Part shown: positions 34,256 through 43,543 of the stretch, piece after piece
Layout: each line of letters opens with the position of its first letter
How positions within the stretch are numbered: position 1 is the first letter of the stretch
NCBI GenBank assembly: GCA_958296065.1
Contig: CATQHX010000073.1
Coordinates: 1 to 64,000 of the forward strand
Length of the DNA: 64,000 nt
Direction of reading: 5' to 3'
Source: Vicinamibacterales bacterium
Lineage (GTDB): Bacteria > Acidobacteriota > Vicinamibacteria > Vicinamibacterales > UBA8438
Notes under the pieces: generated by a model
Databases searched by the model: none
Told to the model about the DNA's origin: nothing
What the model saw: only the letters and a program-made list of their open reading frames with translations
Translations under genes and position numbers: made by a program

Positions 34256-34939
34256 CTATCCCGAGAACTTGTAACCAACCCGGTGCACGGTAACGAGCCA
34301 GCGGGGGTCCGACGGGTCGTCCTCAATTTTCTGGCGGAGCTTGGCAATATGCATGTCAACGGTACGAGTCAGCGGAGAGATCGCGTCGTGCCCCCAGACC
34401 GAATCCAGTAACTGATCCCGGCTCACCACCTCTCCCCGGTGCTCAACAAAGTACTCCAGCAACCGGAACTCGCGCGGCAGCAGAGTCAGAGATCGTCCCT
34501 GTTTTGTCGCTTCGCGCGTTCTCAGGTTCAATACCACATCTCCGAACGCGTGGGTGTGCAGCTTCTCGGCGAACCGCTCGCAGCGACGCAGCACCGCCTC
34601 CACCCGCGCCAGCAACTCCATGAAGCTGAACGGCTTCGTAATGTAGTCGTCCGCGCCGGCCTTCAAGCCGACGACCTTGTCGAGCTCTTGACTCTTCGAG
34701 GTTAGAATCACGATCGGAATCGTGTTCCCCCGTGACCGCAGCCGCCGGCAGACGTCCACGCCGTTCATCTCCGGAAGCATGACATCGAGCACGATCAGGT
34801 CGATGCCCTCCTTGCCCGCCATACGCAGGGCCATGGCGCCGTCTCGCGCCACCAGGGTCGTGTGTCCCTCGTAGTGGAACCCCTCCGACAGCGCCGTCGC
34901 AAGAGCCCGATCGTCCTCGACGATCAAGATTCTGCTCAC
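34256..34939 (-). CDS. OmpR-family response regulator next to the lasso operon
   Basis: A 227-residue regulator starting at a GTG preceded by AAAGGGA. The receiver has ILIVEDDRALATALSEGF, phospho-acceptor D52 (LIVLDVMLPEMNG) and K in DYITKPFSF. The DNA-binding domain has LTLLPREFRLLEYF, TVDMHIAKLRQKIE and VHRVGYKFSG. It most likely receives phosphate from the kinase encoded 209 bases upstream on the same strand and could control the lasso precursor directly downstream. An upstream in-frame extension has no family sequence. Confidence 0.9.
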   Translation of the reverse strand: MSRILIVEDDRALATALSEGFHYEGHTTLVARDGAMALRMAGKEGIDLIVLDVMLPEMNGVDVCRRLRSRGNTIPIVILTSKSQELDKVVGLKAGADDYITKPFSFMELLARVEAVLRRCERFAEKLHTHAFGDVVLNLRTREATKQGRSLTLLPREFRLLEYFVEHRGEVVSRDQLLDSVWGHDAISPLTRTVDMHIAKLRQKIEDDPSDPRWLVTVHRVGYKFSG

Positions 34940-35148
34940 GGTCCCTTTCTCGCCAGTCGCTTCAGGCCTCTGGCAGGACAGCAAACCGGCGCACGCTCGA
35001 TGCTCACCTCGCGTGATGCTCCGGGCACTCGCGCCCCGAGGACCGACCGCTGACCGGAGAGACAGTGCCGGCACAAGAGCACCGCCCGGCGCGCCGGCAA
35101 GACCGCTACCGTACTGTACAAGTCAATAGAACCGCCCGCCATCTGCCC

Positions 35149-36834
35149 TCAGGCCCCGGCACCCGCTTTGAGACGCACGCCGCCCATCGCGGCCGAAGCC
35201 CTTGCCCTATGTCGGTCCGCTACCGCCCCAAGGACAGGGAGCAGGACCGTGAACGTCGTACCGTCTCCGAGGCGGCTATCGACCTCAATACACCCCCCGT
35301 GCGCGTGCACCACGTGCTTAGCAATGGCCAGCCCCAAACCAGTCCCAGTCACACTCTCTTCGACGGCCGACGCAGCGCGGTAGAACTGCTGGAAGATCCG
35401 CTGCTGCTCATCCGCTGCGATGCCGATCCCGGAATCGACCACGCTGACAGCGGCGTAGTCGTCACATCTCGAAAAAGCCACCCGGACAAGCTTCGAACTT
35501 CCAGAGTACTTCATGGCGTTGTCCAGCAGGTTGACAAAGACTTGTGACATCGCCTGCATATCGACGTACACTGCGGGCAATTCCCCCACGGAGGAGGTCA
35601 CGGAGATCGTGAACCCGTCCCGTTCACGGCGAGCGTCGACCGCCTTGACAGCGCTGCCGACAACATCTTCGATGATGGTCTCTTGTCGGCGGTACTCCAC
35701 GGTTGCCGACTCGATACGCGCGAAATCGAGAACGTTGTCGATGAGCTGCCGCAGGCGATTACTCTCGTGTTCGACGTGGCGGCCGTATTCTGCTACCTTG
35801 TCCGGCGACGTAACGCGCCCGAGGCGCAACAACTCTCCGAACATGGCGATAGAAGCGAGGGGCGTTCGGAGTTCGTGAGACGCATTCGCCACGAACGCAT
35901 TCCTGATTCGAGAGAGGCGTCGCTCGCGGCCGGCCGCGCGCCACGTAAGCACCACGCCACCGAGCACCGCAACGGACATCAGCACCGTCAACAACCAAGT
36001 CACGGATGCACTGGCCCGCAGTACCTGCGCGGCGCCCGTGTGGCGGCTGCGCGCCGACAGCTCCCAGTCCCGGAATGCGAAGTCGAAGCGTCCTGCCAAG
36101 ACGTCGGCCTGTCCTGGCTCGTCGTGAGTTGTCGTCACGACCCGCTCCGCGGCATCCGTAACGCGCACGACCATGTTGTCCCGCACATCTCCAGACAACG
36201 GCTCCATCGCCCTAGCCATGGCGCGCGGCAGATACTCGCTCTCGAAGCGATCGACATCAACGACGAAGCCGGCGACGCCCACGATCCCGACATCTTCGTG
36301 GGTGATGAATCTATAGATTACTCGGTTGTCCGGATCTGTTTCGTCTACGTAGATCGCGTTCGGCTCGTGGCGCAAACGGTGTTCTTCTTGAGGTAGCGTG
36401 CTGGCCTGCAGCGCCGTGAACAGGCGCAACGCCACCGCTTCGGCGCCATGATCGGATCCGAGGCGGCTTGTCGCAGTCACCGGATCATAGTAGCGCGCCT
36501 GACACCAGCACTCGTCCAGCGGAATGGTAAACAGCAGTCGGGCCGCCGACGTATCCGTCGACTGGAAGTACCTATCGATGTCCTCGAATCGCCTTTCGAC
36601 AAGCGCATCGGGCGGCACCTGCAACACTTCGCGGGCAGCATTCTCGTACACCCGCCGGACCTCACCGACCACGGTGTCGAGGTACTGAGAGATAGTTGTT
36701 TGCCGCGCAATGACCTCGACCTCCGCCAGCCGGCGGCTCGACACGTACTGCAGCACGAGGATCGCGAGCAACGGGACGACAACGATCGCCACCTCCAGGC
36801 GACAGTGACTGCAGAGCGCTCTGAATCGGCCCAT
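35149..36834 (-). CDS. Sensor histidine kinase upstream of the lasso operon
   Basis: A 561-residue membrane kinase; the ATG at 36834 follows GAGGAGAT. Two helices (VAIVVVPLLAILVLQYV and TWLLTVLMSVAVLGGVVL) flank a periplasmic sensor of about 250 residues with no family I recognise. The catalytic part has FVANASHELRTPLASIAMF with phospho-site H320, the N box FVNLLDNAMKYSGSS, DSGIGIAADEQ and GTGLGLAIAKHVV. There is no evident HAMP domain between the second helix and the H box. It sits between two Crp/Fnr genes and the response regulator, kinase before regulator, which is the less common order. Confidence 0.9.
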   Translation of the reverse strand: MGRFRALCSHCRLEVAIVVVPLLAILVLQYVSSRRLAEVEVIARQTTISQYLDTVVGEVRRVYENAAREVLQVPPDALVERRFEDIDRYFQSTDTSAARLLFTIPLDECWCQARYYDPVTATSRLGSDHGAEAVALRLFTALQASTLPQEEHRLRHEPNAIYVDETDPDNRVIYRFITHEDVGIVGVAGFVVDVDRFESEYLPRAMARAMEPLSGDVRDNMVVRVTDAAERVVTTTHDEPGQADVLAGRFDFAFRDWELSARSRHTGAAQVLRASASVTWLLTVLMSVAVLGGVVLTWRAAGRERRLSRIRNAFVANASHELRTPLASIAMFGELLRLGRVTSPDKVAEYGRHVEHESNRLRQLIDNVLDFARIESATVEYRRQETIIEDVVGSAVKAVDARRERDGFTISVTSSVGELPAVYVDMQAMSQVFVNLLDNAMKYSGSSKLVRVAFSRCDDYAAVSVVDSGIGIAADEQQRIFQQFYRAASAVEESVTGTGLGLAIAKHVVHAHGGCIEVDSRLGDGTTFTVLLPVLGAVADRHRARASAAMGGVRLKAGAGA

Positions 36835-36944
36835 CGCGATCTCCTCGACGCCAAGATACCACCACTGTCCACCTTGCAATACTCAAGCCGCTAACATCGA
36901 GTCCTCTGGCGATACGTCCTGGCCGCGGCACGGGGCAGACCCTA

Positions 36945-36967
36945 TTCGCACGCGCGAAACGTGCGAA
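36945..36967. promoter_or_regulatory. Perfect inverted repeat upstream of the kinase gene
   Basis: TTCGCACG (36945-36952) and CGTGCGAA (36960-36967) are perfect inverted arms around a 7-base spacer. The element lies in the 271-base gap between the second Crp/Fnr gene and the kinase, about 110 bases before the kinase start. It could be an operator; no T tract marks it as a terminator. Confidence 0.45.
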
Positions 36968-37105
36968 CACGAATCCATGCGCTGCGCGAATATGGCAAGC
37001 AGCGCACGCGGCACTTCAATTCGACTCCGGTTGGGCTCCGAGTCGTATGCATAGTCATCGTGCCACCTGTGGGGCTGCCCGAACATCGAGTGGGCACGCA
37101 CCCCA

Positions 37106-37810
37106 CTACCCGACGTTCAACGGCCAGCCGACGTCGCGCCTGGACGGATCGACGGCGCGCAAGCCGAGGGGGTCGAGGATGATGAGTCGATCGCGACGCA
37201 CCTCGATCAGGCGGTCACGCTGGAGCTGGCCGAGCAGTGCCGGCAATTGCGTGGCCGGCACCGAGATCAATCCGGCCAGCTCGTGGCGGTCGAGCGGCAA
37301 ACGAAAGTGCACTTCCTTGTTCAACTGGATCGTGTCGTTGGCGTGCATGAACCGGTGCAGCAGACGCTTCAGGCGAGCGACGGGAGACGCTCGCGCGTGG
37401 TCGACGTCGTGCTCCAGCCGGTCGATCAACTCCCGGCTGTGCATCTGGCTGATCCGCCAGGACAGGTCGGAGTCCACGCGGACCAGGCTGAGAAACCGCT
37501 CCCGGGAGAGCGCGCGCACATCACACTCGGTCAGGGCGACCACAGCCACGGGCGACTCCTCGTCCGCAATGACCGACTCGGCCCCGAGAAACCAACCCGG
37601 AAACCGCAGGCCGACCGTGACCCGCGACCGCGCGGATACGACTCGCTCGAACTTGGCGATCCCGTCGAACAAGAGGTACACACGCTCCGGCAGGACGGCC
37701 TGCTGCAGGATCTCGGTCCCCGCCGAGTGGATCTCCGGCGGCGACAGATGCGTCCTCCAGTCCTCGATACCCCCACCGACGACTGGTACGGTGTGGAGCT
37801 TCTCCATCAT
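37106..37810 (-). CDS. Crp/Fnr-family regulator (second of a pair)
   Basis: A 234-residue regulator with a cyclic-nucleotide-like sensor domain (RVYLLFDGIAKFERVV, GLRFPGWFLGAESVI) and a C-terminal winged helix (LPLDRHELAGLISVPATQLP, LQRDRLIEVRRDRLIILDP). No cysteine cluster of Fnr type is present. The recognition helix region lacks the usual E..(S/G)R residues, so its DNA specificity may differ from its partner or be weak. Its ATG overlaps the upstream regulator's stop (ATGA). The ligand is unknown. Confidence 0.85.
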   Translation of the reverse strand: MMEKLHTVPVVGGGIEDWRTHLSPPEIHSAGTEILQQAVLPERVYLLFDGIAKFERVVSARSRVTVGLRFPGWFLGAESVIADEESPVAVVALTECDVRALSRERFLSLVRVDSDLSWRISQMHSRELIDRLEHDVDHARASPVARLKRLLHRFMHANDTIQLNKEVHFRLPLDRHELAGLISVPATQLPALLGQLQRDRLIEVRRDRLIILDPLGLRAVDPSRRDVGWPLNVG

Positions 37811-38571
37811 CGTGTTCGCAGGGTCGGTCCGCGGCTGTTGCTCGTTCCCAGCGGCGTCGTCAACACCCCGAAGCCCTCGGTATCGTCGGCTGCCAGACGC
37901 CCCATGTCCGGAATCACGATCCATCCCTTGTGCACGCGAATCACACCGTCGTTGCGGAGCTGTTTCAGGAGCCGGCTGAGATGCTCCGGCGTGACCGCGA
38001 TCAGGCTGGCCAACTCCCAGCGCTTCAGCGGTGACAACAGCCGGACCTCTTTGCCGTTGGCACCGGGAGTGGTAACCGCCACGAGTCGTCCCAGAACCCG
38101 TTCCAGCCTCTGCCTCGCGGTCTTGACTCCAAGGTCGGCCATGTGGTGGAACTGACTGAGCACCTCGCGGCTGTGCATCCGGTGCACGTGCCACGACAGA
38201 TCCGAGTGCTCGGTCATCATCTCCAGAAACGCCTCGCGTGACAGCCGCCTCAATGTGCAGGCGGTCACCGCAACCACGCTCGCCGGATGCGACCGTCCCA
38301 CCAGGACGAAGGCCGCGCCCAGTAGCCACCCGGGTCCGCGCAGTCCGAGGATCTGTTCGCGCCCGTTCCCGTCTATGCGCACGAGCTTCGCCAAGCCCTC
38401 TTCGATGAAGAAGATGTCGCTGGGCTCGCATCCCTGCCGAACCAGCACGGTTCCGACGGGATAGAGCTGGCCGGCCGGCAGAAGCGAGAGCCACGATTCC
38501 AGACCGCGTCCGTCGCCGGCACTGGACGTTTCGGTGCTGTCGTTGCGTACGCCATGTGTGTGAAGTGACAT
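37807..38571 (-). CDS. Crp/Fnr-family regulator (first of a pair)
   Basis: About 254 residues from the ATG at 38571; a GTG at 38586 is an alternative. The sensor domain has VGTVLVRQGCEPSDIFFIEEG, LGLRGPGWLLGAAFVLVG and the connecting helix SDLSWHVHRMHSREVLSQ. The winged helix is KRWELASLIAVTPEHLSRLL, with E-x-x-S-R in the recognition helix as in FNR-like proteins. No iron-sulfur cysteines are visible. A TGTCA-N4-TGACA palindrome lies 32 bases upstream of its start, fitting autoregulation. Confidence 0.86.
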   Translation of the reverse strand: MSLHTHGVRNDSTETSSAGDGRGLESWLSLLPAGQLYPVGTVLVRQGCEPSDIFFIEEGLAKLVRIDGNGREQILGLRGPGWLLGAAFVLVGRSHPASVVAVTACTLRRLSREAFLEMMTEHSDLSWHVHRMHSREVLSQFHHMADLGVKTARQRLERVLGRLVAVTTPGANGKEVRLLSPLKRWELASLIAVTPEHLSRLLKQLRNDGVIRVHKGWIVIPDMGRLAADDTEGFGVLTTPLGTSNSRGPTLRTR

Positions 38572-38602
38572 GAGCCTGATGCTCACTCGCGGCGCATGTA
38601 AA

Positions 38603-38616
38603 TGTCATCTCTGACA
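38603..38616. promoter_or_regulatory. Crp/Fnr-type palindrome upstream of the regulator pair
   Basis: TGTCATCTCTGACA is a perfect inverted repeat with 5-base half-sites and a 4-base spacer, the geometry of FNR-family sites. A further TGTCA half-site follows at 38626-38630. It lies about 32 bases upstream of the first Crp/Fnr start. Autoregulation is inferred. Confidence 0.5.
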
Positions 38617-38805
38617 CGTCAAAGTTGTCATGAAGATGTAAAACCAGGCGCCTTGAACACTCTTGCAGCCGTACCAATCTTGATATGCCCTTCCTGGGGA
38701 GAATCGTGACCGACCATATGAACACACCACCGGCTGCAGGATCGCCGGCCACCACGCCGGATGCGCGAGCTCAGCGTGCATGGCGTGAAGACACGCTCGG
38801 TGGGA

Positions 38806-39444
38806 CTATGGAGTTGCGATGACCAACGGCGCGAGGCAGTCGTTGTCGGAACTGACGTCGAGCGGCCACCAGCTCTGGAAATCCGCATCGGACGCCGCGA
38901 TGGGCACGACCAAGGGGAAACCCTCCGGCTCGAACGCACCCGTTCCACCCGCTTCCTCGTACCGGCCGGCCAGCTCCTCGCGGAAGCGGCCGACCGCCGA
39001 GGCCTCGAAGAGGGCGTAGTAGAGCTGCCGCGTCGTGCCGGATCCCTCTCGGCGAATGACGCCGATGCACACGGGCGCAGGAGTCGCCGCCGACAGACCC
39101 GACTCCTCGGCCGTCTCGAGCACTTCCGGCGGAGTCAGCACGCTGCCGAGCGCGTCGCGATACTCCGAGTGCAGCACGAGCGGCAGCGCGGCTGCCGTCG
39201 GCGACGTCATCGACTCCATGGTGCGGTTGAAGATCTGCTGGAAGAGCTGGGCGCGAAGCTGATCCGAGGGCTGCAGCACCAGCAGGCCGGCGCCTGGTTG
39301 CAGCGGCCCGCGAAGCGCCAGGGTCCACTCCGAGACCAGCGCGGCGTCGACGACATAGGGCGCGGTCAGGCTGCTCTGCACGGTCCGCCAGAACAGCCAG
39401 CCCAGCACGACAAGCACCACGAGAGTGATGGCGAGCTTCCGCAT
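38806..39444 (-). CDS. Unrecognised protein with N-terminal membrane anchor
   Basis: A 212-residue protein I cannot place. One N-terminal helix (LAITLVVLVVLGWLFWRTV) anchors it, with the rest probably periplasmic. Features are APYVVDAALVSEWTLALRGPL, LLVLQPSDQLRAQLFQQIFN and PVCIGVIRREG, and a C-terminal WWPLDVSSDNDCLAPLV. It begins three bases after the stop of the ankyrin gene, so the two are likely cotranscribed and may work together. Confidence 0.65.
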   Translation of the reverse strand: MRKLAITLVVLVVLGWLFWRTVQSSLTAPYVVDAALVSEWTLALRGPLQPGAGLLVLQPSDQLRAQLFQQIFNRTMESMTSPTAAALPLVLHSEYRDALGSVLTPPEVLETAEESGLSAATPAPVCIGVIRREGSGTTRQLYYALFEASAVGRFREELAGRYEEAGGTGAFEPEGFPLVVPIAASDADFQSWWPLDVSSDNDCLAPLVIATP

Positions 39445-39447
39445 CGA

Positions 39448-41067
39448 CTAGCGGCCACCCCCGCCCGCCACGCCGCCAGCGAACTCGACCGCCATCCGCC
39501 GATCGCGCTCGATGGCGTCGCGCACCTGGTCCGGGCGGGTCTGGTAGCAGTCGAGACACACCAGAGGATCGACGACGTGGCCCTCGGTGGACAGCCCCCC
39601 AGCCGCCATCAACTCGCGGAGCAGCTCGGCGGTGGGTGCCTGCGCCTTGAAGAAGTCCGAGTAGCTCAACCCGTTGGCGATGGCGAGCGGCGTCCAGCCC
39701 TCCACGGTCCGCGCGTCGAGGGCAGCCCCCCGCTCCACCAGGTACTCGACGATCCGGTTCACGCCCCGGAACGCCGCCCCATGCAGCGCCGTCTCGTCGC
39801 GGAAGTTGGTGGCGTTGACGTCGGTGCCGAGCTCGACGCACATTCGAACGGCCTCGAGCACCTCGTCTTCCTGCCCCGGCAGAGACCCGCCGTCCTCGCC
39901 CGGGATGAAGATGGCGATTCCGGCCGCCACCATCAGCGGCGTCGTCCCGTCGGCACTCGGAATGAGCGGGTCGGCACCTGCCTCTATCAGAACCCGCATC
40001 GCCTCGACGTCGGTATTCTTGGCGGCGAGGAAGAACGCGGTTGCGCCGAGCCGGTTGAGGCGGCTGCGCTGCCCGTCCTTCATCCCGTTGGTCATCATGC
40101 GTGCGTCGACGTCGACACCCTTGGCGATGAGCTTGCGGACGACGCCGATGCTGTCGACGCGGCCCGTCGGAATGGGCCCGGCGACCCCGCCGCTCGGGTT
40201 TGGGCGCCGCGTGCGCACGGTCTGGTGCAACGCGTTCCAGCCGGCGCCGGCCAGGTTCGGATCGGCGCCGCGGTCGAGCAGGTAGTCCGCCAGCTCCCAG
40301 TGCGCGTTGGCGGCCGCGACCACCAGAGCGCTCTGGCCATCGGACAGCGTGTCGTTGACGTCGGCGCCAGCGTCCAGCAAGGCGCGTGTCGCGTCGATCC
40401 CGCCCGCCCGCACCGCGAACAGGAGCGCCGTGAACGACGTGGGGTGCGTACTTCGGAAGTAGCTCCGGCTTGGCGGCGGCGGCGCTCCCGCGGTTCGAAT
40501 GTGCAGGTCGGCCCCCAGTTCCGCCAGCGCGTGGACCGCCGGCGCGTTGTTGCGCGCCGCCGCCCACATCACTGCCGTCTGACCGCCCATGTCGTCCCGC
40601 GCGTTCGGATCGGCACCGGCGCGGAGCAGTGCGCGCACCGCGTCCGCCGGCCCGGCCCGCGCCGCCGTCATCAGCGCCGTCTCACCGCCGGGCATCGACG
40701 CGTTGGGGTCCGCGCCGGCGTCGAGCAACTGCTCGATGACCGACGCGCTCCCGTTGGTGGCGGCCAGCGCCATCGGCGGCACGCCGTAGCGGTTCGCCGC
40801 GCTGACGTCGGCACCGGCCTCGACGAGCAGCCGCACGACCTCCGGCCGGTCACGATGCACGGCCCAGTGAAGAGCCGTCGTCCCGTCGACCGACGCCGCG
40901 TCGACGTCCACCCCGCGCGCCAGCAGTTCCCGGACCGCGGCTACGTTCCCGTCCCGCGCCGCTGCCACGAATGGCGGATCATCGGCAGCGGCATGCGCGG
41001 CGCCCGGCAGCCCGACACCCGCCGCGGCGATGACGACGCCGGCCAGCGCCACCCATCCGGTACTCAT
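39448..41067 (-). CDS. Exported ankyrin-repeat protein
   Basis: A 539-residue protein with a signal peptide (VALAGVVIAAAGVGLPGAAHAA) and about eleven ankyrin repeats (VDVDAASVDGTTALHWAVHR, GADPNASMPGGETALMTAA, GADVNDTLSDGQSALVVAA and others). A short non-repeat insert (AGAPPPPSRSYFRSTHPTS) separates two blocks. The C-terminus carries a CLDCYQTRPDQ motif with a CxxC pair, which could bind metal or heme or form a disulfide. It is the paralogue in plan of the truncated protein at the start of the window. A periplasmic protein-binding scaffold is likely; the target is unknown. Confidence 0.87.
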   Translation of the reverse strand: MSTGWVALAGVVIAAAGVGLPGAAHAAADDPPFVAAARDGNVAAVRELLARGVDVDAASVDGTTALHWAVHRDRPEVVRLLVEAGADVSAANRYGVPPMALAATNGSASVIEQLLDAGADPNASMPGGETALMTAARAGPADAVRALLRAGADPNARDDMGGQTAVMWAAARNNAPAVHALAELGADLHIRTAGAPPPPSRSYFRSTHPTSFTALLFAVRAGGIDATRALLDAGADVNDTLSDGQSALVVAAANAHWELADYLLDRGADPNLAGAGWNALHQTVRTRRPNPSGGVAGPIPTGRVDSIGVVRKLIAKGVDVDARMMTNGMKDGQRSRLNRLGATAFFLAAKNTDVEAMRVLIEAGADPLIPSADGTTPLMVAAGIAIFIPGEDGGSLPGQEDEVLEAVRMCVELGTDVNATNFRDETALHGAAFRGVNRIVEYLVERGAALDARTVEGWTPLAIANGLSYSDFFKAQAPTAELLRELMAAGGLSTEGHVVDPLVCLDCYQTRPDQVRDAIERDRRMAVEFAGGVAGGGGR

Positions 41068-41230
41068 TCGGCTTACCCCGCTCGCCCGAGAATAGTCGCC
41101 TGCAATCCCCGATTTCCGCCCAACCGGACCGGCCTGGGAGTCTGCACCCCTTCTACGGCGCAGACTGCCGGCTACTGCCATTCGACCCGCGTCCGGCGGG
41201 CTGCACCAGACATGCTGCACACTCCCCCGG

Positions 41231-43381
41231 TCAGTGCTTCAGCCAGGTCCCCCGCAGGCCGGTCTGCCCGACGCCCGGCTTCGTCCAGTCGCAGACGCCG
41301 TCGTCGAATATCTCGCGCAGCTCCGCCTCCTGCTCGGCCGTCAAGGTCGCGCCATAGTCGCCCATGTCGATCGGCTTCAGCTCGCACTTGATGACATCGC
41401 TGGCCACCGGTGCCCCGGCAACCTCGCGCGGCGCCGGCGCCGATGGGTAGAGCTCCTCGCAACGACCGCTGCCGCGGATCTGCTCCTCGGCGATGCGGGT
41501 CGGATCGTCGTCCCGCGTCCAGCACGCGTCGACGAGGTCGGCCGGCTTGGCGCCGGCCACCCGGTCGATCCGCGGATCGTTCCCGTCCTCCGCGTCGAGG
41601 TTCGCCAGCCACTGGTCCATCTGCGCCAGCGCGCCCCGCAGCACGGGACTGCTGCTGCTGTAGAGGCCGTAGCGATCGTCCTCGGTCAGCATCACGTGGT
41701 TGTCGGTGCGGCCGTTCGCCTTGCGCAGCCGCTCGCGCATCGAGAACGAGTGGTAGCGGACGTGCACGTCGCCGTTCTCGCGATCGTCGCTGTAGGCGCG
41801 GTAGTCGATGATCGGCGTCTCCGACAGTCCCCCGCCGCCGTTGGTCAGCCGCCCTGTCTCGTAGGCCAGGCGCACTGCCTCCGGATCGGCGACCGTCCGC
41901 TCGGCCTGGAAGCCGCCGTCCTGGTCATAGCCGCCGATGCGTCGATTCAAATCGAGGAATTGGGCCAGGCTGATGACGCCGTCGTTGAGCGCCCCGAGGC
42001 CGTACTGCACGCCGGCGTTGTCGAGCGGCCGGCGCGCGAAGCCGGTCTCCGCATCCCGCCCGTAGACGTTCACGTAGTGGCTGTAGACGTCGCAGCGGGC
42101 GCCGTCCGGATTGTCGGTCGGTTGATAGCGCAGCGCCTCTGGCAGCACGTCCGGACAGAACTCGCCCACCTGGACCCGCCCGGCGTTGCGCGAGACGTTG
42201 GGCATCGTCGCCAGGGTCAGGAACCCGGCCACGGCGCGCTTCTGCTCCTCCGTGAACGGCACCGCGGTCTCGCGGAAGTAACGGTCCAGGAGCCGCGCGT
42301 CGGTAATCATCGGGACGGTGCCGAAACCGACGTCCGGGAAGCTGCACCCCGGGATGATGCCGTCGAGCAGGCCGGGATAGTTGTCGGCGATCTGGTGGTT
42401 CTGGTACGAGCCGCCGGAGCAGCCCCAGCCGATGGTGTAGCGCGGCGGGCCATAGGCCTCGACGAACCGCTCCTTGACCATCATCATCGTCTCGGCCGCG
42501 AGCAGGTCGTTGCAATTGTTGCCGTAGACGTTGAGGGTCGCCGACGCCACCGCATAGCCCTGACGCAGCATGACGTCATCCGTGACGCCGCCCGTGCTGG
42601 CTCCCTGACGGTACCAGCCGTTCACGCAGCCGCCGCCGAACGTGTAGATGAGGCGTCGGTTCCAGCCCGGCGACTCCGTCCACGGGTCCAGGTCCGGGTC
42701 TCCGGCGCCCGGGGCGTGCAGCATCGCGATCTGGTACACGGCGCGATTGATGGTGCCGGTCTCGATGCGGACGACGTAGGGCACCTCGGCGCCGGTCAGC
42801 GTGGTCGTGGTGACCGCGTCCGCCGGCAGCTCGGCCGGATCGCCCAGCGGCTTCAGCGCCCCGTCCGCCGCGCGGTAGGCGTAGTCCACGCGGCGCGCAA
42901 TCGAGCAGTTCTCGTCCAGCGGCGCGCCGAGCGTCTCGCCCGACGGCAGCTCGAACGCATCGGTCTCGCAGACGAACGGCTGCTCGTGCGGTCCGGAGAA
43001 AACCGGGCCCTCGACCGGATGGTTGACGAGCTCCAGCGCAGCGCCGACCGCAGCGCCGGCGACAGTCACGGACACCTCGTTCGCTCCGTGGGACAGCCCG
43101 CCGACGATGCCCACCAGCCGGTGTCCGTCGGCGTCGGCACGAAACGCCGCGGTCGCGTCCGTACCGTTGACCGCCACGTGCACCTCGGACAGCGACACGC
43201 CCGCCGGGACGTCGATCCGCAGCAGTGCGTCGCCGCCGCTCACCGTGTCCGGCCGGCCCGACAATACCGTCACCTCGATCTCGTCGGCCGCCTGCGCGAC
43301 CCCCGCCGAAACGCCCGTCACCATCCCGGCCGCCAGCATGGCGACCGCCGCGACGCTACCGATGATTCTCTGCTCGCGCAT
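41231..43381 (-). CDS. DUF6351 exported alpha/beta-hydrolase-like protein
   Basis: A 716-residue exported protein (signal IGSVAAVAMLAAGMVTGVSAGV). It matches the DUF6351 layout: an N-terminal Ig-like domain (EIEVTVLSGRPDTVSGGDAL), then LIYTFGGGCVNGWYRQG, VASATLNVYGNNCNDLLAAE, a nucleophile elbow-like GWGCSGGSYQNHQIADNYP and DGIIPGCSFPDV. The GCSGGS motif and overall order suggest a serine hydrolase of the alpha/beta fold, possibly related to tannase or polyhydroxybutyrate depolymerase types. The substrate is unknown. The family is frequent in Actinobacteria, Acidobacteria and marine proteobacteria. Confidence 0.78.
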   Translation of the reverse strand: MREQRIIGSVAAVAMLAAGMVTGVSAGVAQAADEIEVTVLSGRPDTVSGGDALLRIDVPAGVSLSEVHVAVNGTDATAAFRADADGHRLVGIVGGLSHGANEVSVTVAGAAVGAALELVNHPVEGPVFSGPHEQPFVCETDAFELPSGETLGAPLDENCSIARRVDYAYRAADGALKPLGDPAELPADAVTTTTLTGAEVPYVVRIETGTINRAVYQIAMLHAPGAGDPDLDPWTESPGWNRRLIYTFGGGCVNGWYRQGASTGGVTDDVMLRQGYAVASATLNVYGNNCNDLLAAETMMMVKERFVEAYGPPRYTIGWGCSGGSYQNHQIADNYPGLLDGIIPGCSFPDVGFGTVPMITDARLLDRYFRETAVPFTEEQKRAVAGFLTLATMPNVSRNAGRVQVGEFCPDVLPEALRYQPTDNPDGARCDVYSHYVNVYGRDAETGFARRPLDNAGVQYGLGALNDGVISLAQFLDLNRRIGGYDQDGGFQAERTVADPEAVRLAYETGRLTNGGGGLSETPIIDYRAYSDDRENGDVHVRYHSFSMRERLRKANGRTDNHVMLTEDDRYGLYSSSSPVLRGALAQMDQWLANLDAEDGNDPRIDRVAGAKPADLVDACWTRDDDPTRIAEEQIRGSGRCEELYPSAPAPREVAGAPVASDVIKCELKPIDMGDYGATLTAEQEAELREIFDDGVCDWTKPGVGQTGLRGTWLKH

Positions 43382-43543
43382 GGATCTAACTCCCTGGAAC
43401 GATATTCGACCGCAAGACTACACCGAGGAGGCCACACGAATGTAGCGAACCGCATCACATTCTGTCAGCCGAGGCGCGACGCGCACGGCACCCGATCCCG
43501 GAGACTGGCCCGAACCGTGTTCGATGCGGCACCGGGGCGCTGC

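Noticed and set aside
34936..35142. A small minus-strand gene between kinase and response regulator
   Set aside because: A 68-codon frame with no ribosome site or motif; it overlaps the regulator start.
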